A stretch of 51,370 bases of DNA from Thiomicrorhabdus marina (GCF_017571465.1 NZ_JAGETV010000017.1:1-51370), one strand, 5' to 3'. Numbered from the stretch's first letter, positions 1 to 10,414 are shown. Program-made: numbers and translations. The notes: a model not told the origin generated them from the letters alone.

Positions 1-84
1 CCCTTCCCGAACTCAGAAGTGAAACGTCTCTGCGCCGATGGTAGTGTGGGAGGTCCCATGTGAGAGTAGGTCATCGCCAAGCTT
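1..84 (+). rRNA. rrf: 5S ribosomal RNA, 3' part
   Basis: The window opens inside a 5S rRNA. The conserved stretch CCCGAACTCAGAAGTGAAAC, the later GATGGTAGTGTGGG and the 3' end GAGAGTAGGTCATCGCCAAG are all visible. The 5' third lies outside the window, so this is the distal end of an rRNA operon reading into the window. The 3' end is estimated by comparison with the usual 5S terminus and could be off by a few bases. Confidence 0.93.
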
Positions 85-91
85 ATATCCT

Positions 92-130
92 AAAAAACCG
101 CTGATTCCAGAAGGAACGGCGGTTTTTTTT
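92..130 (+). terminator. Rho-independent terminator of the rRNA operon
   Basis: A ten-base arm (92-101) pairs with 119-128, an inner TTCC/GGAA pairing extends the stem, and a run of T follows. It starts eight bases after the 5S end, as expected for the operon terminator. Confidence 0.88.
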
Positions 131-227
131 TGCCTGAAATACATCCATATTAACCTTGGTAAGCTTCTTCTCGCTGAGTTTTAAGAAGAAGGGGGGCTAT
201 TGGTGTATTCAGGTATTTATATATGCC
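131..227 (+). other. Folded spacer between two terminators
   Basis: No gene is seen here. The spacer contains nested inverted repeats: an outer, slightly imperfect pair (133-146 with 202-213) and an inner perfect 8-bp pair CTTCTTCT (164-171) with AGAAGAAG (184-191). Together with the terminator that follows, this could be a small RNA or an rRNA trailer structure. No promoter was identified. Confidence 0.35.
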
Positions 228-262
228 AAAGCCTCGTTGGTTAACGCCAACGGGGCTTTTTT
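228..262 (+). terminator. Second rho-independent terminator
   Basis: A 13-base arm (228-240) pairs with 247-259 with one G-T wobble; the loop is TTAACG and a T run follows. It is either a backup terminator for the rRNA operon or the end of a small transcript from the spacer. Confidence 0.85.
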
Positions 263-354
263 ATTGGCTGCTATTTTTTGCCCTTATTACTAAGTTTTTC
301 TTGTTTTCTCTAAGCGCATCTTTTAGATTGATGCTCATAATTTAAGGAGTAAAT

Positions 355-756
355 ATGATTTTGGCAAAAGGTTCAGATAGTAGTCTGATTAAAACAATTT
401 CGAAGTTTCCATGGATGCTACTGGTTATTGCTTTTTTGGTAGCAGCAGACCAGCTTGATATTTCTTTAGATAATACGATTTATGGTTATGTGTTTATCAC
501 CATGGCAATTATCATCTTGTTTGTCGAGATGATGAAGTCAGTGGACATTACTTCTTTTGGTTTTTTTATGGATTTATTTTGGGCGGTTTTTACGGTTATT
601 GTTGCGACAGCTTTACTGACTTATCTGTATTTCACCCCTGAAAAGAGTATTTCATTTTTCCATTGGTTGGGGTACGGAATTATTCTGGCCGATGCTTTAT
701 TGAATCCATTTAACTCTTTCCGCTCAGCACTTCGTAACTTCGATGTAGGCTCTTAA
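355..756 (+). CDS. Small inner-membrane protein of unknown function
   Basis: This 133-residue protein is mostly hydrophobic. Four membrane segments can be drawn at about residues 18-34, 42-60, 68-92 and 101-118. A good ribosome-binding site (AAGGAG) lies just before the ATG. The gene is followed by queF after a single base, so the two are almost certainly co-transcribed. I do not recognise the family. The only charged clusters are short loops and the tail, which gives no hint of catalysis; a role linked to queuosine precursor handling would be guilt by association only. Confidence 0.75.
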   Translation: MILAKGSDSSLIKTISKFPWMLLVIAFLVAADQLDISLDNTIYGYVFITMAIIILFVEMMKSVDITSFGFFMDLFWAVFTVIVATALLTYLYFTPEKSISFFHWLGYGIILADALLNPFNSFRSALRNFDVGS

Positions 757-757
757 T

Positions 758-1579
758 ATGTCAACTGCAGATAAAAGCCTGTTAGGCAAAGATACTCCTT
801 ATTGTGCGCAGTACGATGCTTCTTTACTGTTTCCGATTCCACGCCAGGAAAAACGAAATGAGTTAGGCATAGAAGAAAGTAGCCTGCCTTTTAGTGGCCT
901 GGATATCTGGACAGCTTATGAGGTCTCTTGGCTAAATATGAAAGGCAAGCCGGAAGTGCGTATCGCTGAGTTCGGTTTTCAAGTGGATTCGCCAAACCTG
1001 ATTGAGTCGAAGTCTTTCAAACTGTACTTAAATAGTTTTAACGGCACTCGCTTTAACTCTGAGCAGGAAGTCATAGAGTTGATGACGAAAGACCTGTCAG
1101 ATGCTTCAGGTGAGATTGTCGGTATAGAATTTAAACCGCTTACTGGTCATGAACTTTTGTTTGGAGATATGCCGGGTGAGAACATCGATCACTTGGATAT
1201 CGAGGTCGATAATTACCAAGTTGATGCAGCCCTTTTAAAGTGTACCAGTGAAGACGTGGTTGAAGAGACCGTTAATAGTCATTTATTGAAATCGAACTGT
1301 CTGGTAACGGCTCAACCGGATTGGGGTTCGGTAGTGATTAAATACACTGGTAAGCAGATTGATGAAGAATCCTTATTGAGATACATCATCTCCTTCCGTG
1401 AGCATAATGAGTTCCACGAGCAGTGTGTCGAGCGGATCTATACCGATATTATGAAACAGTGTGCGCCAAGCCAGTTAACGGTATATGCGCGTTACGTCCG
1501 ACGTGGCGGCTTGGATATCAATCCTTACCGCTCCAACTTTGAAGACGAATTCGATATTTCTCGCACTCAGCGCCAATAA
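758..1579 (+). CDS. queF: NADPH-dependent 7-cyano-7-deazaguanine reductase QueF
   Basis: QueF reduces preQ0 to preQ1 with two NADPH, a cytosolic step of queuosine tRNA-modification synthesis. At 273 residues it matches the long, two-domain (E. coli-type) family. The ESKSFKLYLNSFNGTRF signature is at about residues 83-99, and the catalytic cysteine is Cys181 in LKSNCLVTAQPDWGS with the partner Asp188. The N-terminal half carries the usual FSGLDIWTAYEVSWL region. It follows the membrane protein gene at one base distance. Function is assigned from clear family motifs. Confidence 0.96.
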   Translation: MSTADKSLLGKDTPYCAQYDASLLFPIPRQEKRNELGIEESSLPFSGLDIWTAYEVSWLNMKGKPEVRIAEFGFQVDSPNLIESKSFKLYLNSFNGTRFNSEQEVIELMTKDLSDASGEIVGIEFKPLTGHELLFGDMPGENIDHLDIEVDNYQVDAALLKCTSEDVVEETVNSHLLKSNCLVTAQPDWGSVVIKYTGKQIDEESLLRYIISFREHNEFHEQCVERIYTDIMKQCAPSQLTVYARYVRRGGLDINPYRSNFEDEFDISRTQRQ

Positions 1580-1595
1580 TTGATGTTTTTTGTTA

Positions 1596-1627
1596 GCCCA
1601 CAATCTTTTTCTGATGAATTTGTGGGC
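1596..1627. other. Stem-loop downstream of queF
   Basis: A perfect 8-bp stem GCCCACAA (1596-1603) / TTGTGGGC (1620-1627) with a 16-base loop starts 16 bases after the queF stop. No T run follows on either strand, so it is a transcript-end or stability structure at best, not a classical terminator. Confidence 0.4.
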
Positions 1628-1733
1628 ATTCCTGCCTTACTGATTCGTGGCAAACTTGTTGCCTACCTTCTTCTAAACCGATTTTAGCCCTAAGCAATTT
1701 TCTTTCTCTATTTGAAATTTAATTGGATTAGGT

Positions 1734-3140
1734 ATGGTTGAAATTGCATTTATCGGCTTTCTGGCCGCTTTCTTTTTAATTGGTGTTTCGAGTTATTATT
1801 TTAGCCAAGGCACTACGGCAGATTATCTTGTAGCGGGTAAAAGCGTCTCGGCGCCTCTAATAGGCCTCTCTGCTGTTGCAACGAACAATAGCGGCTTTAT
1901 GTTTATTGGAATGATTGGCGCTACATACAGTATGGGGTTGTCATCTATTTGGCTAATGATTGGTTGGATTGTTGGTGATTTTCTTGTGCAGCGCACGGCG
2001 GTGGTGAAAATCAATCAGGTTGGGGCGAGTAATAAGGTTCATTCTTTTGGTGGTCTGCTGTCTCACTGGATTAGTAGTAACCAATCAAGCTCTGATAGCA
2101 CTCATCGGTTACGGCAGTTTATCGGCATCCTTACTTTATTGTTTTTGACTGTCTACGCGGCCGCGCAACTTAAAGCCGGCACCAAAGCGACAGAGGTGGT
2201 CTTGGGTTGGGATGCGTCCAGTGGAATCTTAATCGCTGCGCTCATCATTTTTGTCTATAGTTTGGTGGGTGGCTTAAGAGCCTCTATCTGGACCGATGTG
2301 GCGCAGTCATTAGTTATGTTGCTAGGGATGATGTTAATTGTCTTCTATGGGTGGCAGTCGATAAGCGAATCCGGTGCTTTTTGGCAGCAACTCAACGCCA
2401 TTTCAGCAAGCTATCTGTTTTGGTTTCCGGTTGATTCAGGTATTACCGGCGCCATGCTGTTTGTAATTGGTTGGATGTTTGGTGGTATGGGTGTCATTGG
2501 TCAGCCGCATATTGTTATTCGCTTTATTACTCTGTCTCCAAATAGCAGTGTCACCAAGATGCAGGTTTATTACTATTTTTGGTTTACCTTGTTTTATGGA
2601 ATGACCATTATCTCCGGATTAATCAGTCGCATTCTATTGCCGGAAATTGGCGACTTTGATGCAGAGTTGGCATTACCGATGTTATCGGAAAACTTGATGC
2701 CGGAAGTGTTTGTCGGTTTGTTATTAGCAGCACTTTTTGCCGCCACCATGTCGACGGTGGATTCGTTGATTTTGGCATGTTCAGCCGCGTTGAGTCGTGA
2801 CTTTACCGCCCAGCCGATTAATAAATTGTGGCTCAATAAACTTGCGACCTTAATTATCCTGACCATCGCTGTATTGATCGCCTTGTCGAATAATCAAACG
2901 GTGTTTGCATTGGTGCTGGATACTTGGGGAATGTTAGGCAGCGCTTTTGGTGCCTTGATTATATGGTTGGCAATCGGTAAAAAAGTTAGTGTGGCAGCTG
3001 CTTTCGTTGCAATCGTAACCGGAATGAGTGTCTTTGCACTGTTTACGCTAACGGGATGGTGGTCAATGGTATATGCGTTAACTTTTGGTTTTAGTGGTAG
3101 TTTTCTGAGTTTGTGGATTCTGAATAGGTTACCAAGATAA
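1734..3140 (+). CDS. Sodium:solute symporter family transporter (SSS, PutP-like)
   Basis: This 468-residue protein has about 13 hydrophobic segments along its whole length. It shows the SSS signature early in the chain (DYLVAGKSVSAPLIGLS, then ATNNSGFMFIG) and the helix-5 region SLVGGLRASIWTDVAQ, typical of the PutP branch of sodium/solute symporters. ADFATMSTVDSLIL-like residues near position 335 (AATMSTVDSLILACSAALSRD) contain the sodium-site serines and threonines of the family. The substrate cannot be read from sequence; proline or another organic solute is only a family-level guess. It stands alone, with a weak ribosome site before ATG 1734. Confidence 0.85.
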   Translation: MVEIAFIGFLAAFFLIGVSSYYFSQGTTADYLVAGKSVSAPLIGLSAVATNNSGFMFIGMIGATYSMGLSSIWLMIGWIVGDFLVQRTAVVKINQVGASNKVHSFGGLLSHWISSNQSSSDSTHRLRQFIGILTLLFLTVYAAAQLKAGTKATEVVLGWDASSGILIAALIIFVYSLVGGLRASIWTDVAQSLVMLLGMMLIVFYGWQSISESGAFWQQLNAISASYLFWFPVDSGITGAMLFVIGWMFGGMGVIGQPHIVIRFITLSPNSSVTKMQVYYYFWFTLFYGMTIISGLISRILLPEIGDFDAELALPMLSENLMPEVFVGLLLAALFAATMSTVDSLILACSAALSRDFTAQPINKLWLNKLATLIILTIAVLIALSNNQTVFALVLDTWGMLGSAFGALIIWLAIGKKVSVAAAFVAIVTGMSVFALFTLTGWWSMVYALTFGFSGSFLSLWILNRLPR

Positions 3141-3224
3141 GTTCAATGGGTTCTTTGTCAGAAAGTCACTTTAGCGATTAGGTTATTGATTAAAATATGA
3201 GCAAATAACGAATAGGTGATGACT

Positions 3225-3533
3225 ATGATTCCAGGCAATGGCAACTTTAAGAATATTGTTAAAGATACCAATATCAGTGCAGACGAAGCGCTACAGCGTT
3301 TTGACTTAAATCTAGACAAGCTTTGTTCTTGTGGTATTCCTCCAGAAGAGATGGAATACAAGATGAAAGAGTTATCGACGCTTTCAGCTTGGTTGCAAGA
3401 AGCATTGGAAAAGGGTCAAACCATGCAAGACCTACAGCCACGCGCATCAAAACTGGCTAAGTTAGCGTTTGATTTAGGTTGTTGTCGTGAAGAAGTCGAA
3501 GTTCTGCTGACGATCTATCCAAAACACGGTTAA
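3225..3533 (+). CDS. Conserved small protein of unknown function
   Basis: This is a cytosolic, mostly helical protein of about 102 residues without a signal peptide or membrane segment. It has a Cys-rich feature: LCSCGIPPEEME in the middle and GCCREEVEVLL near the end, which could bind metal or be redox active, but no family was recognised. The reading frame is open from a GTG at 3216. I chose ATG 3225 because an AGGTG ribosome site sits six bases ahead of it. It is followed directly by a strong terminator, so it ends a transcription unit. Confidence 0.65.
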   Translation: MIPGNGNFKNIVKDTNISADEALQRFDLNLDKLCSCGIPPEEMEYKMKELSTLSAWLQEALEKGQTMQDLQPRASKLAKLAFDLGCCREEVEVLLTIYPKHG

Positions 3534-3540
3534 ATGTTTT

Positions 3541-3573
3541 AAGAGCGACTTTCCGGTCGCTCTTTTTCTTTTT
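3541..3573 (+). terminator. Rho-independent terminator
   Basis: A perfect 9-bp stem AAGAGCGAC (3541-3549) / GTCGCTCTT (3556-3564) with a six-base loop is followed by a T-rich tail. It closes the small unknown gene ending at 3533. The convergent lipoprotein gene ends at its edge but has no T run in its own direction. Confidence 0.9.
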
Positions 3574-4186
3574 AAGGCTTGATTTTGATTGAGCCAATCT
3601 CACCCAAAATTTTATTAATCTTTTCTCTTTCCGGACGATGACTTCTCGGTTCGTCAAACGGGTCGCCATCACTTAACGAACCGGCGCATGTCAGGCGTAA
3701 AACATTCGGTTGTTTATCTGACTGTAGATAAAGATGGACAAAGTCCATGGTCGGTACACGATTGGAATCGTTATCGCTGTCATTAGCCATTGCTTGGCCA
3801 ATAAATCCACCGGTTGCGGCGAGCATGAAGTCACTGGTTTTGGTCTGTTTTGCTGCGACCGCTTCTTCGCCGATGCGTACCGCACTGATAGTAAAGCTAT
3901 CCGGCTGAATGGTTCTGCCTTGTGGGTTTAAATCGCGAGTTTCAAGGCGGCAATGTGGCTCGTAACGATCAAATCCCGAGCCGGTGATTTGACCGTGCTG
4001 AATGTAAACTCGCGCTCGTCCAGCGCCAATTGTAACGGGTTGTTGTAATACGAAACTCTCACCTTGCTGGACGTCCATCATGAATTTAGGTGGGCTCATG
4101 CTACAAGCGCTGATCGTAACCAGCGCTGCCAGACTGCTAGCCAATAAAGCGGTTTTGAAGGTTTTGGAAAATTGCGTTGGTTGCAT
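3572..4186 (-). CDS. Predicted outer-membrane or periplasmic lipoprotein, unknown function
   Basis: The N-terminus has a basic start, a hydrophobic stretch and a lipobox (TISAC) with the lipidation cysteine at residue 28, so this is a lipoprotein of about 204 residues. The body contains a possible Gly-rich helix (MLAATGGFIGQAM) and an acidic low-complexity piece (NDSDNDSNR). I chose the ATG at 4186, not the upstream ATG at 4198, because GGAGG lies five bases ahead of the former. It is a single-gene unit read against its neighbours. The family was not recognised. Confidence 0.72.
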   Translation of the reverse strand: MQPTQFSKTFKTALLASSLAALVTISACSMSPPKFMMDVQQGESFVLQQPVTIGAGRARVYIQHGQITGSGFDRYEPHCRLETRDLNPQGRTIQPDSFTISAVRIGEEAVAAKQTKTSDFMLAATGGFIGQAMANDSDNDSNRVPTMDFVHLYLQSDKQPNVLRLTCAGSLSDGDPFDEPRSHRPEREKINKILGEIGSIKIKP

Positions 4187-4322
4187 AACAGCCTCCATTA
4201 AAATGAATGAACTAAGCCCTCTAACTTAAATAGTCCTTGTGCTAAAATATTGGATTGACTTGCGTTTTTTGATTTTGGCAAAGCCGATATTTTTCAGGGC
4301 GTAAAATTTATTATCCGCAAAA

Positions 4323-4336
4323 TTCCATATATGGAA
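4323..4336. promoter_or_regulatory. Palindrome in the leader of mnmG
   Basis: TTCCATATATGGAA is a perfect 14-bp palindrome in the 258-base gap between the lipoprotein gene and mnmG. It could be an operator. One 8-of-9 match to the DnaA box (TTATCCGCA) lies just upstream, but there is no cluster of such boxes. Confidence 0.25.
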
Positions 4337-4444
4337 ATGGATAAACGTCTGTATTGATGGCAAATCCATGCTGTTGCCATGATTACCAAATCAGAAACGA
4401 TTTTGACCAGATGAACGAAGTAAATACTTCATTGTGAGAATCCA

Positions 4445-6340
4445 ATGGATAAAGCCTTTTCAACTTATGATGTGATTGTTGTCGGTGGCGGACATGCCGG
4501 TACCGAAGCCGCGTTAGCCTCTGCTCGTATGGGGCAGAAGACCCTGTTGCTGACGCATAATATCGATACGCTTGGGCAGATGTCGTGTAATCCGGCGATT
4601 GGCGGTATTGGTAAAGGTCATCTGGTTAAAGAAGTGGATGCGATGGGTGGCGCAATGGCATTGGCGACCGACATGGGTGGGATTCAGTTTCGTACGCTGA
4701 ATGCTTCCAAAGGGCCAGCTGTACGCGCGACACGTGCTCAAGCCGACCGTCAGCTGTATAAAGCGGCGATTCTGAAAATGTTACAGCATCAGCCGAATCT
4801 GACTCTGTTCCAACAACCGGTGGAAGATATTTTGGTTGAAGGTGAGCAAGTGACAGGTGTGGTCACTAAAATGGGTTTGCAGTTCTATTCGCAGAATGTT
4901 GTGCTGACGGCAGGAACTTTCCTCGCCGGTCGCATCCATATCGGTCTACAGAATTACCAAGGTGGTCGTGCCGGCGATGAACCAGCCAATCGCCTTGCAG
5001 AAAAACTGCGAGAACTGGATTTGCCTGTTGGGCGTTTGAAAACCGGTACGCCACCACGAATCGATGCGCGCACGGTTGATTTCTCTAGGCTGCAAGTGCA
5101 ACCGGGTGATGATCCGGCTCCGGTGTTCTCTTATATGGGCAACCGCGAAATGCATCCGCAACAAGTGCCTTGCTGGATTACTTATACCAATCCGAAGACA
5201 CATGAAGCGATTATGAATTCGCTTGACCAGTCGCCGATGTATTCCGATCAAGGTGAAATTGATTCGGTTGGACCACGGTACTGTCCATCGATTGAAGATA
5301 AGGTAATGCGTTTTGCCGATAAAGACCGCCATCAAGTGTTTATTGAACCGGAAGGACTGAATACTACGGAACTTTATCCAAACGGGATTTCTACCAGTCT
5401 GCCGTTCGAAGCGCAGATTCAAATCGTGCGCTCGATGGAAGGTTTGGAAAACGCGCATATTATGCGTCCGGGTTATGCGATTGAATACGATTTCTTCGAT
5501 CCGCGCGGTCTAAAACCGACCTTGGAAACGCGAGCAATCAACGGTCTCTTCTTTGCCGGTCAGATTAACGGAACCACCGGTTACGAAGAAGCTGCCGCAC
5601 AAGGGATGTTAGCCGGTATTAACGCCGCGCGTCGTTCACAAGAGAATGAGCAGTGGTATCCAACTCGTGATACGGCATATTTGGGTGTCTTGGTTGACGA
5701 TCTAATCACTATGGGAACCAACGAGCCATACCGTATGTTTACCTCGCGTGCCGAATACCGTTTGATGTTGCGTGAAGACAATGCAGACCAGCGCCTGACG
5801 CCGGTAGCGCGTGAAATGGGCTTGATTGACGATGAGCGTTGGTCTGCATTCGAAACGAAAATGGAAGGCCGCGAACAGGAGATTCAACGTTTGAAAGAGA
5901 CTTGGATTTATCCGTCGCATAAAGACGCCAAACGTGCTGAAGAATTGATGCAGCTACCATTGAGTAAAGAGCAAACTCTATATGATTTGCTAAAACGCCC
6001 GAATGTTAGCTATAACGCCATGGCTGAACTGGAAGTATTTGGTGATGCTGTGCAAGACCCGCAAGTGGTTGAGTTGGTTGAAATTGATGCCAAATATTCC
6101 GGCTATATTGCCCGCCAGATGGAACAGATTGATAAGCTGAAACGTTCTGAAAAAGTCGAGATTCCAGGTGATTTGAATCTGGACGGTATTTCAGGTTTGT
6201 CGAATGAAGTAAAACAGAAGCTACGCGACCATCGTCCGGCTAACCTGGGGATGGCGAGCCGTATCCAAGGAATTACGCCGGCGGCGGTGTCGATTCTGCT
6301 GATTGAAATTAAAAAACACCGTTCACAAAAAAGTGCCTGA
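4445..6340 (+). CDS. mnmG: tRNA uridine-5-carboxymethylaminomethyl(34) synthesis enzyme MnmG (GidA)
   Basis: MnmG with MnmE installs the carboxymethylaminomethyl (or aminomethyl) group on U34 of tRNAs, using FAD and methylene-tetrahydrofolate in the cytosol. The FAD-binding GGGHAG is at residues 14-19, with IGGIGKGHL at 52-60, and the family motifs [10 protein letters not shown] and [19 protein letters not shown] follow. Its 631 residues match the usual length. It starts a compact run: rsmG follows after three bases, then parAB, the classical gidA-gidB-parA-parB order near bacterial origins. Confidence 0.98.
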   Translation: MDKAFSTYDVIVVGGGHAGTEAALASARMGQKTLLLTHNIDTLGQMSCNPAIGGIGKGHLVKEVDAMGGAMALATDMGGIQFRTLNASKGPAVRATRAQADRQLYKAAILKMLQHQPNLTLFQQPVEDILVEGEQVTGVVTKMGLQFYSQNVVLTAGTFLAGRIHIGLQNYQGGRAGDEPANRLAEKLRELDLPVGRLKTGTPPRIDARTVDFSRLQVQPGDDPAPVFSYMGNREMHPQQVPCWITYTNPKTHEAIMNSLDQSPMYSDQGEIDSVGPRYCPSIEDKVMRFADKDRHQVFIEPEGLNTTELYPNGISTSLPFEAQIQIVRSMEGLENAHIMRPGYAIEYDFFDPRGLKPTLETRAINGLFFAGQINGTTGYEEAAAQGMLAGINAARRSQENEQWYPTRDTAYLGVLVDDLITMGTNEPYRMFTSRAEYRLMLREDNADQRLTPVAREMGLIDDERWSAFETKMEGREQEIQRLKETWIYPSHKDAKRAEELMQLPLSKEQTLYDLLKRPNVSYNAMAELEVFGDAVQDPQVVELVEIDAKYSGYIARQMEQIDKLKRSEKVEIPGDLNLDGISGLSNEVKQKLRDHRPANLGMASRIQGITPAAVSILLIEIKKHRSQKSA

Positions 6341-6343
6341 TAA

Positions 6344-6994
6344 ATGAATCAAGATTCACTTTCTCATCTACAACCGCAACTTGAATCGGCTCTGGAAGCG
6401 ATTGCGCTGGATCTTTCCGGGGCGCAGATCGATTCGTTAATGGCGTATTTAACACTGCTACAAAAGTGGAATAAGGTCTATAATCTTACCGCGATTCGTG
6501 ATCCGCAAGAGATGTTGATCAAGCACCTTATCGACAGTTTGGCGGTCGTACCGCACATTACCAGTGAATCATTGATTGATGTCGGTTCCGGTGGCGGCCT
6601 GCCGGGTATTCCTTTAGCGATCTGTTTTCCCGATCGTCGTATTGATATGCTCGACAGTAATATCAAGAAAACCCGTTTCTTGACGCAGGCCAAAGCCGAA
6701 TTAGGGCTGGTAAACAGTCAGGTTTGGCATAAGCGTGTTGAAGAATATCAGCCGGAACCATTGTATGATGCGGTGATTTCGCGCGCCTTCGCCTCTTTGG
6801 AAGATATGTTCACTTGGACTAAAGATTTGATCCCGGAAAACGGTGTCTGGTGGGCGATGAAAGCGCAAAAAGAGACCGAAGAGTTTGCTAATCTGCCGGA
6901 CTATGCAGTGATTGAAGACACTATTGAGCTGCATGTTCCGGGGCTAGATGCTCAGCGTCGCCTGATTAAAGCGCTTAAAAAATCAACAACGTAA
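6344..6994 (+). CDS. rsmG: 16S rRNA (guanine(527)-N7)-methyltransferase RsmG (GidB)
   Basis: RsmG methylates G527 of 16S rRNA with S-adenosylmethionine. The 216-residue protein carries the SAM-binding DVGSGGGLPG at residues 79-88, followed by the family's LDSNIKKTRFL stretch. The N-terminal helical part with LLQKWNKVYNLTAI is also characteristic. The start is three bases after mnmG, implying co-transcription and probably coupled translation. Confidence 0.97.
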   Translation: MNQDSLSHLQPQLESALEAIALDLSGAQIDSLMAYLTLLQKWNKVYNLTAIRDPQEMLIKHLIDSLAVVPHITSESLIDVGSGGGLPGIPLAICFPDRRIDMLDSNIKKTRFLTQAKAELGLVNSQVWHKRVEEYQPEPLYDAVISRAFASLEDMFTWTKDLIPENGVWWAMKAQKETEEFANLPDYAVIEDTIELHVPGLDAQRRLIKALKKSTT

Positions 6995-7023
6995 CAACAA
7001 AGTAAAGATTTAAAGGACCTTGT

Positions 7024-7791
7024 GTGGGCAGAATCATAGCCGTTGCAAACCAGAAAGGGGGAGTGGGAAAAACCACGACCAGTGTAAATCTTGCCGCTGC
7101 GCTGGCTAAGTTGCAGAAAAAGGTATTGTTGATTGATCTGGATCCGCAAGGAAACGCTTCGGTTTCAGTTGGTGTCGATAAAGACCATGCGGAAAAAACT
7201 GTCTATGACCTGCTGATTGAAGGGGCTCCGTTCTCTGAAGTAGTCATCCATGCCGAGCAAGCGGAGTTGGATATTTTGGCGTCGAACGGCGATTTGACGG
7301 CCGCTGAAGTTGAACTTTTAGAAGAGGGTATGGGGCCGACTAAATTAGGCGATGCGCTTAAGCCAATCAAAGAGCAATATGATGTCATCCTTATTGACTG
7401 CGCCCCAAGTCTAAATATGCTAACCGTCAATGCATTGGCGGCTGCAGATGGTATTTTAGTGCCGGTGCAGTGCGAATATTTTGCACTTGAAGGCTTGTCT
7501 GCATTGATGGATACCATTGAAACAGTTCAAGCTAATCTAAATCCAAATCTACATATCGATGGTCTGTTGCGTACCATGCATGACCGTCGCAACAATCTCG
7601 CCAATGACGTTTCCAATGAATTGATGACTCACTTCGGTATGAAGGTGTTGCAGTCGATTATTCCGCGTAATGTTCGTCTGGCGGAAGCACCGAGTTACGG
7701 TGAATCGATTTTTGATTACGATAAAAACTGTCCCGGTGCTCTGGCTTATTTCGCACTGGCAAATGAATTAATGCGTAAATCGCTAATTTGA
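7024..7791 (+). CDS. parA: Chromosome-partitioning ATPase ParA (Soj)
   Basis: ParA is a deviant-Walker ATPase that moves ParB-parS complexes over the nucleoid. The 255-residue chain has KGGVGKTTTSVNLA at residues 11-24, the DVILIDCAP Walker B region and the QCEYFALEGLSAL segment typical of chromosomal (not plasmid) ParA proteins; there is no N-terminal HTH, as in Soj-type proteins. Translation starts at GTG 7024 with AAAGGA upstream. It ends just before parB and acts with it; a parS-like site lies at 43975. Confidence 0.97.
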   Translation: MGRIIAVANQKGGVGKTTTSVNLAAALAKLQKKVLLIDLDPQGNASVSVGVDKDHAEKTVYDLLIEGAPFSEVVIHAEQAELDILASNGDLTAAEVELLEEGMGPTKLGDALKPIKEQYDVILIDCAPSLNMLTVNALAAADGILVPVQCEYFALEGLSALMDTIETVQANLNPNLHIDGLLRTMHDRRNNLANDVSNELMTHFGMKVLQSIIPRNVRLAEAPSYGESIFDYDKNCPGALAYFALANELMRKSLI

Positions 7792-7808
7792 TCCGAAGGA
7801 GAAGTTCT

Positions 7809-8684
7809 GTGGTGAAAAAACGTTCTGGAATGGGTGGCCGTGGCTTAAGTGCGATGTTGGGCGCTAAGCAGAAGTCGGAAAAGAATGTCAGTGATTTACG
7901 TATTGAAAAAATCGCGATTAGCCAGCTACAGCCAGGTCAATATCAGCCACGTCAGCAATTTGATGACGAAGCTTTGTCAGAACTTGCCGATTCCATCAAA
8001 GTTCAGGGTGTGGTTCAGCCGATTGTAGTGCGTCCATTGCAAGATGATCAATATGAAATCATTGCCGGTGAACGTCGTTGGCGTGCTTCGAAACTTGCTG
8101 GTTTGGAAACGGTTCCGGTCGTGATTCGCCAAGCCGATGGGCAGGCGACCTTAGCGATGGCGCTAATTGAAAACATTCAACGTGAAAACCTGAATCCGAT
8201 TGAAACTGCAATTGGCCTTAAACGTCTGCTGGAAGAGTTTGAATTAACACAGCAAGAAGTCGCCGAAGCGGTTGGGCGTTCTCGTTCAGCAGTATCGAAT
8301 TTATTGCGTTTATTGAAGTTGCCGCAAGCAATTCAAAGCGCTCTGCATGATGGTCAAATCAGTATGGGGCATGCACGTTGTGTGATCAGTATGCCTGAAC
8401 CGATTCAAACCGATTTAGTAAGTAAAGCGGTGAAAAGCGGTTGGTCAGTGCGGCAAATGGAAGAAGCGGCTCAGGAAGTTCTCGTCCCGAAAGCAGCGAA
8501 GAAAGCCGTCAAAGCAGCGCAAACACCAGAGTTTGTCAGTAAGCATCAAGATAATTTGAGTAAAGCGCTAGAAGCCAAAGTACAAATCAAGCACGGCGAC
8601 AAAGGGCGAGGCAAGATTGAAATCAGCTATAAAGATGAAGATGAACTGCAGCGCTTATATCAATTGATTGCGCAAAATTCCTGA
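7809..8684 (+). CDS. parB: Chromosome-partitioning protein ParB (Spo0J)
   Basis: ParB binds parS, spreads on DNA and stimulates ParA. The catalytic GERRWRAS motif of the CTP-binding ParB fold is at about residues 87-94, then ENIQRENLNPIE, and the HTH that reads parS at about 146-172. A basic low-complexity linker (KAAKKAVKAAQ) leads to the C-terminal dimer domain. The frame is open from a TTG at 7788, but AAGGAG sits seven bases before GTG 7809, so I use 7809. About 291 residues, a normal length. Confidence 0.96.
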   Translation: MVKKRSGMGGRGLSAMLGAKQKSEKNVSDLRIEKIAISQLQPGQYQPRQQFDDEALSELADSIKVQGVVQPIVVRPLQDDQYEIIAGERRWRASKLAGLETVPVVIRQADGQATLAMALIENIQRENLNPIETAIGLKRLLEEFELTQQEVAEAVGRSRSAVSNLLRLLKLPQAIQSALHDGQISMGHARCVISMPEPIQTDLVSKAVKSGWSVRQMEEAAQEVLVPKAAKKAVKAAQTPEFVSKHQDNLSKALEAKVQIKHGDKGRGKIEISYKDEDELQRLYQLIAQNS

Positions 8685-8956
8685 ACAGTTATAAGAAAAC
8701 TTAATACGTTGTCATTTAATTGTCTTAAAAATATTTAATCGCTAGATATAGTGTTTTTGTGGATAAATTTTCACTATCAGTTGTTGTCCATTGCCAGCCG
8801 TTTGTGAAGGGAAATAAAAGCCATAGATAAACTATTCAAAAAAAGCTTAAAAATCAGCCCGCTACGGCTAGCTTTTGGCGCCATAAAACATTATCATGTG
8901 CCGTCGTTTAGGTATATAAAGATGACCTGAATCAACGGTTTTAAAAGGTAAAGAAA
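8685..8956 (+). promoter_or_regulatory. Leader of the ATP synthase operon with one DnaA box
   Basis: This AT-rich 272-base gap has no gene. It shows a perfect DnaA box on the minus strand (TGTGGATAA, 8758-8766), a candidate promoter TTGTCA (8709-8714), 17-base spacer, TATTTA (8732-8737), a second one TTATCA (8891-8896), 18-base spacer, TATAAA (8915-8920), and a weak hairpin AGCC/GGCT near 8856-8870 that may end parB transcription. The promoters are guesses from hexamer matches. Confidence 0.4.
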
Positions 8957-9221
8957 GTGAGCGACACGCCAAATTCCCAGAACAACGAGCAGCAGAATAA
9001 AGCTCCTGGGGCAGCAGCAAACTATTTAATGCTAAGTGCGGGTTCGATCTTTACCTCAATGCTGGTAGCCGGCTTTTTGGTCGGTTATTTTTTGGACGAA
9101 TTATTCGACACGCGTCCAATATTGATGCTGGCATGCGCGCTATTAGGGTTTATTGGCGGGATTCAGAAAGTTATTCTCCTTACCCAGCGCTTAGATCATT
9201 ACCAACCTGAGAAAGGCAAAA

Positions 9222-9238
<17 letters not shown>
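8957..9238 (+). CDS. AtpZ/AtpI-type ATP synthase accessory membrane protein
   Basis: A 93-residue protein with a polar, Gln/Asn-rich head (residues 1-20) and two membrane helices (about 25-47 and 53-73). The sequence GYFLDELFDTRPILMLACALLGFIGG matches the small family annotated as F0F1-ATPase subunit or Ca/Mg transporter, the equivalent of AtpZ of bacilli. In that family it works with AtpI in c-ring assembly or Mg2+ supply. It starts at GTG 8957 and overlaps the next gene by 17 bases, which supports a joint function. Confidence 0.8.

Positions 9239-10414
<1,176 letters not shown>

Noticed and set aside
4187-4444. Possible oriC upstream of mnmG, as in E. coli
   Set aside because: Only one 8-of-9 DnaA-box match and one poorer one are present, with no cluster and no repeated AT-rich 13-mers.
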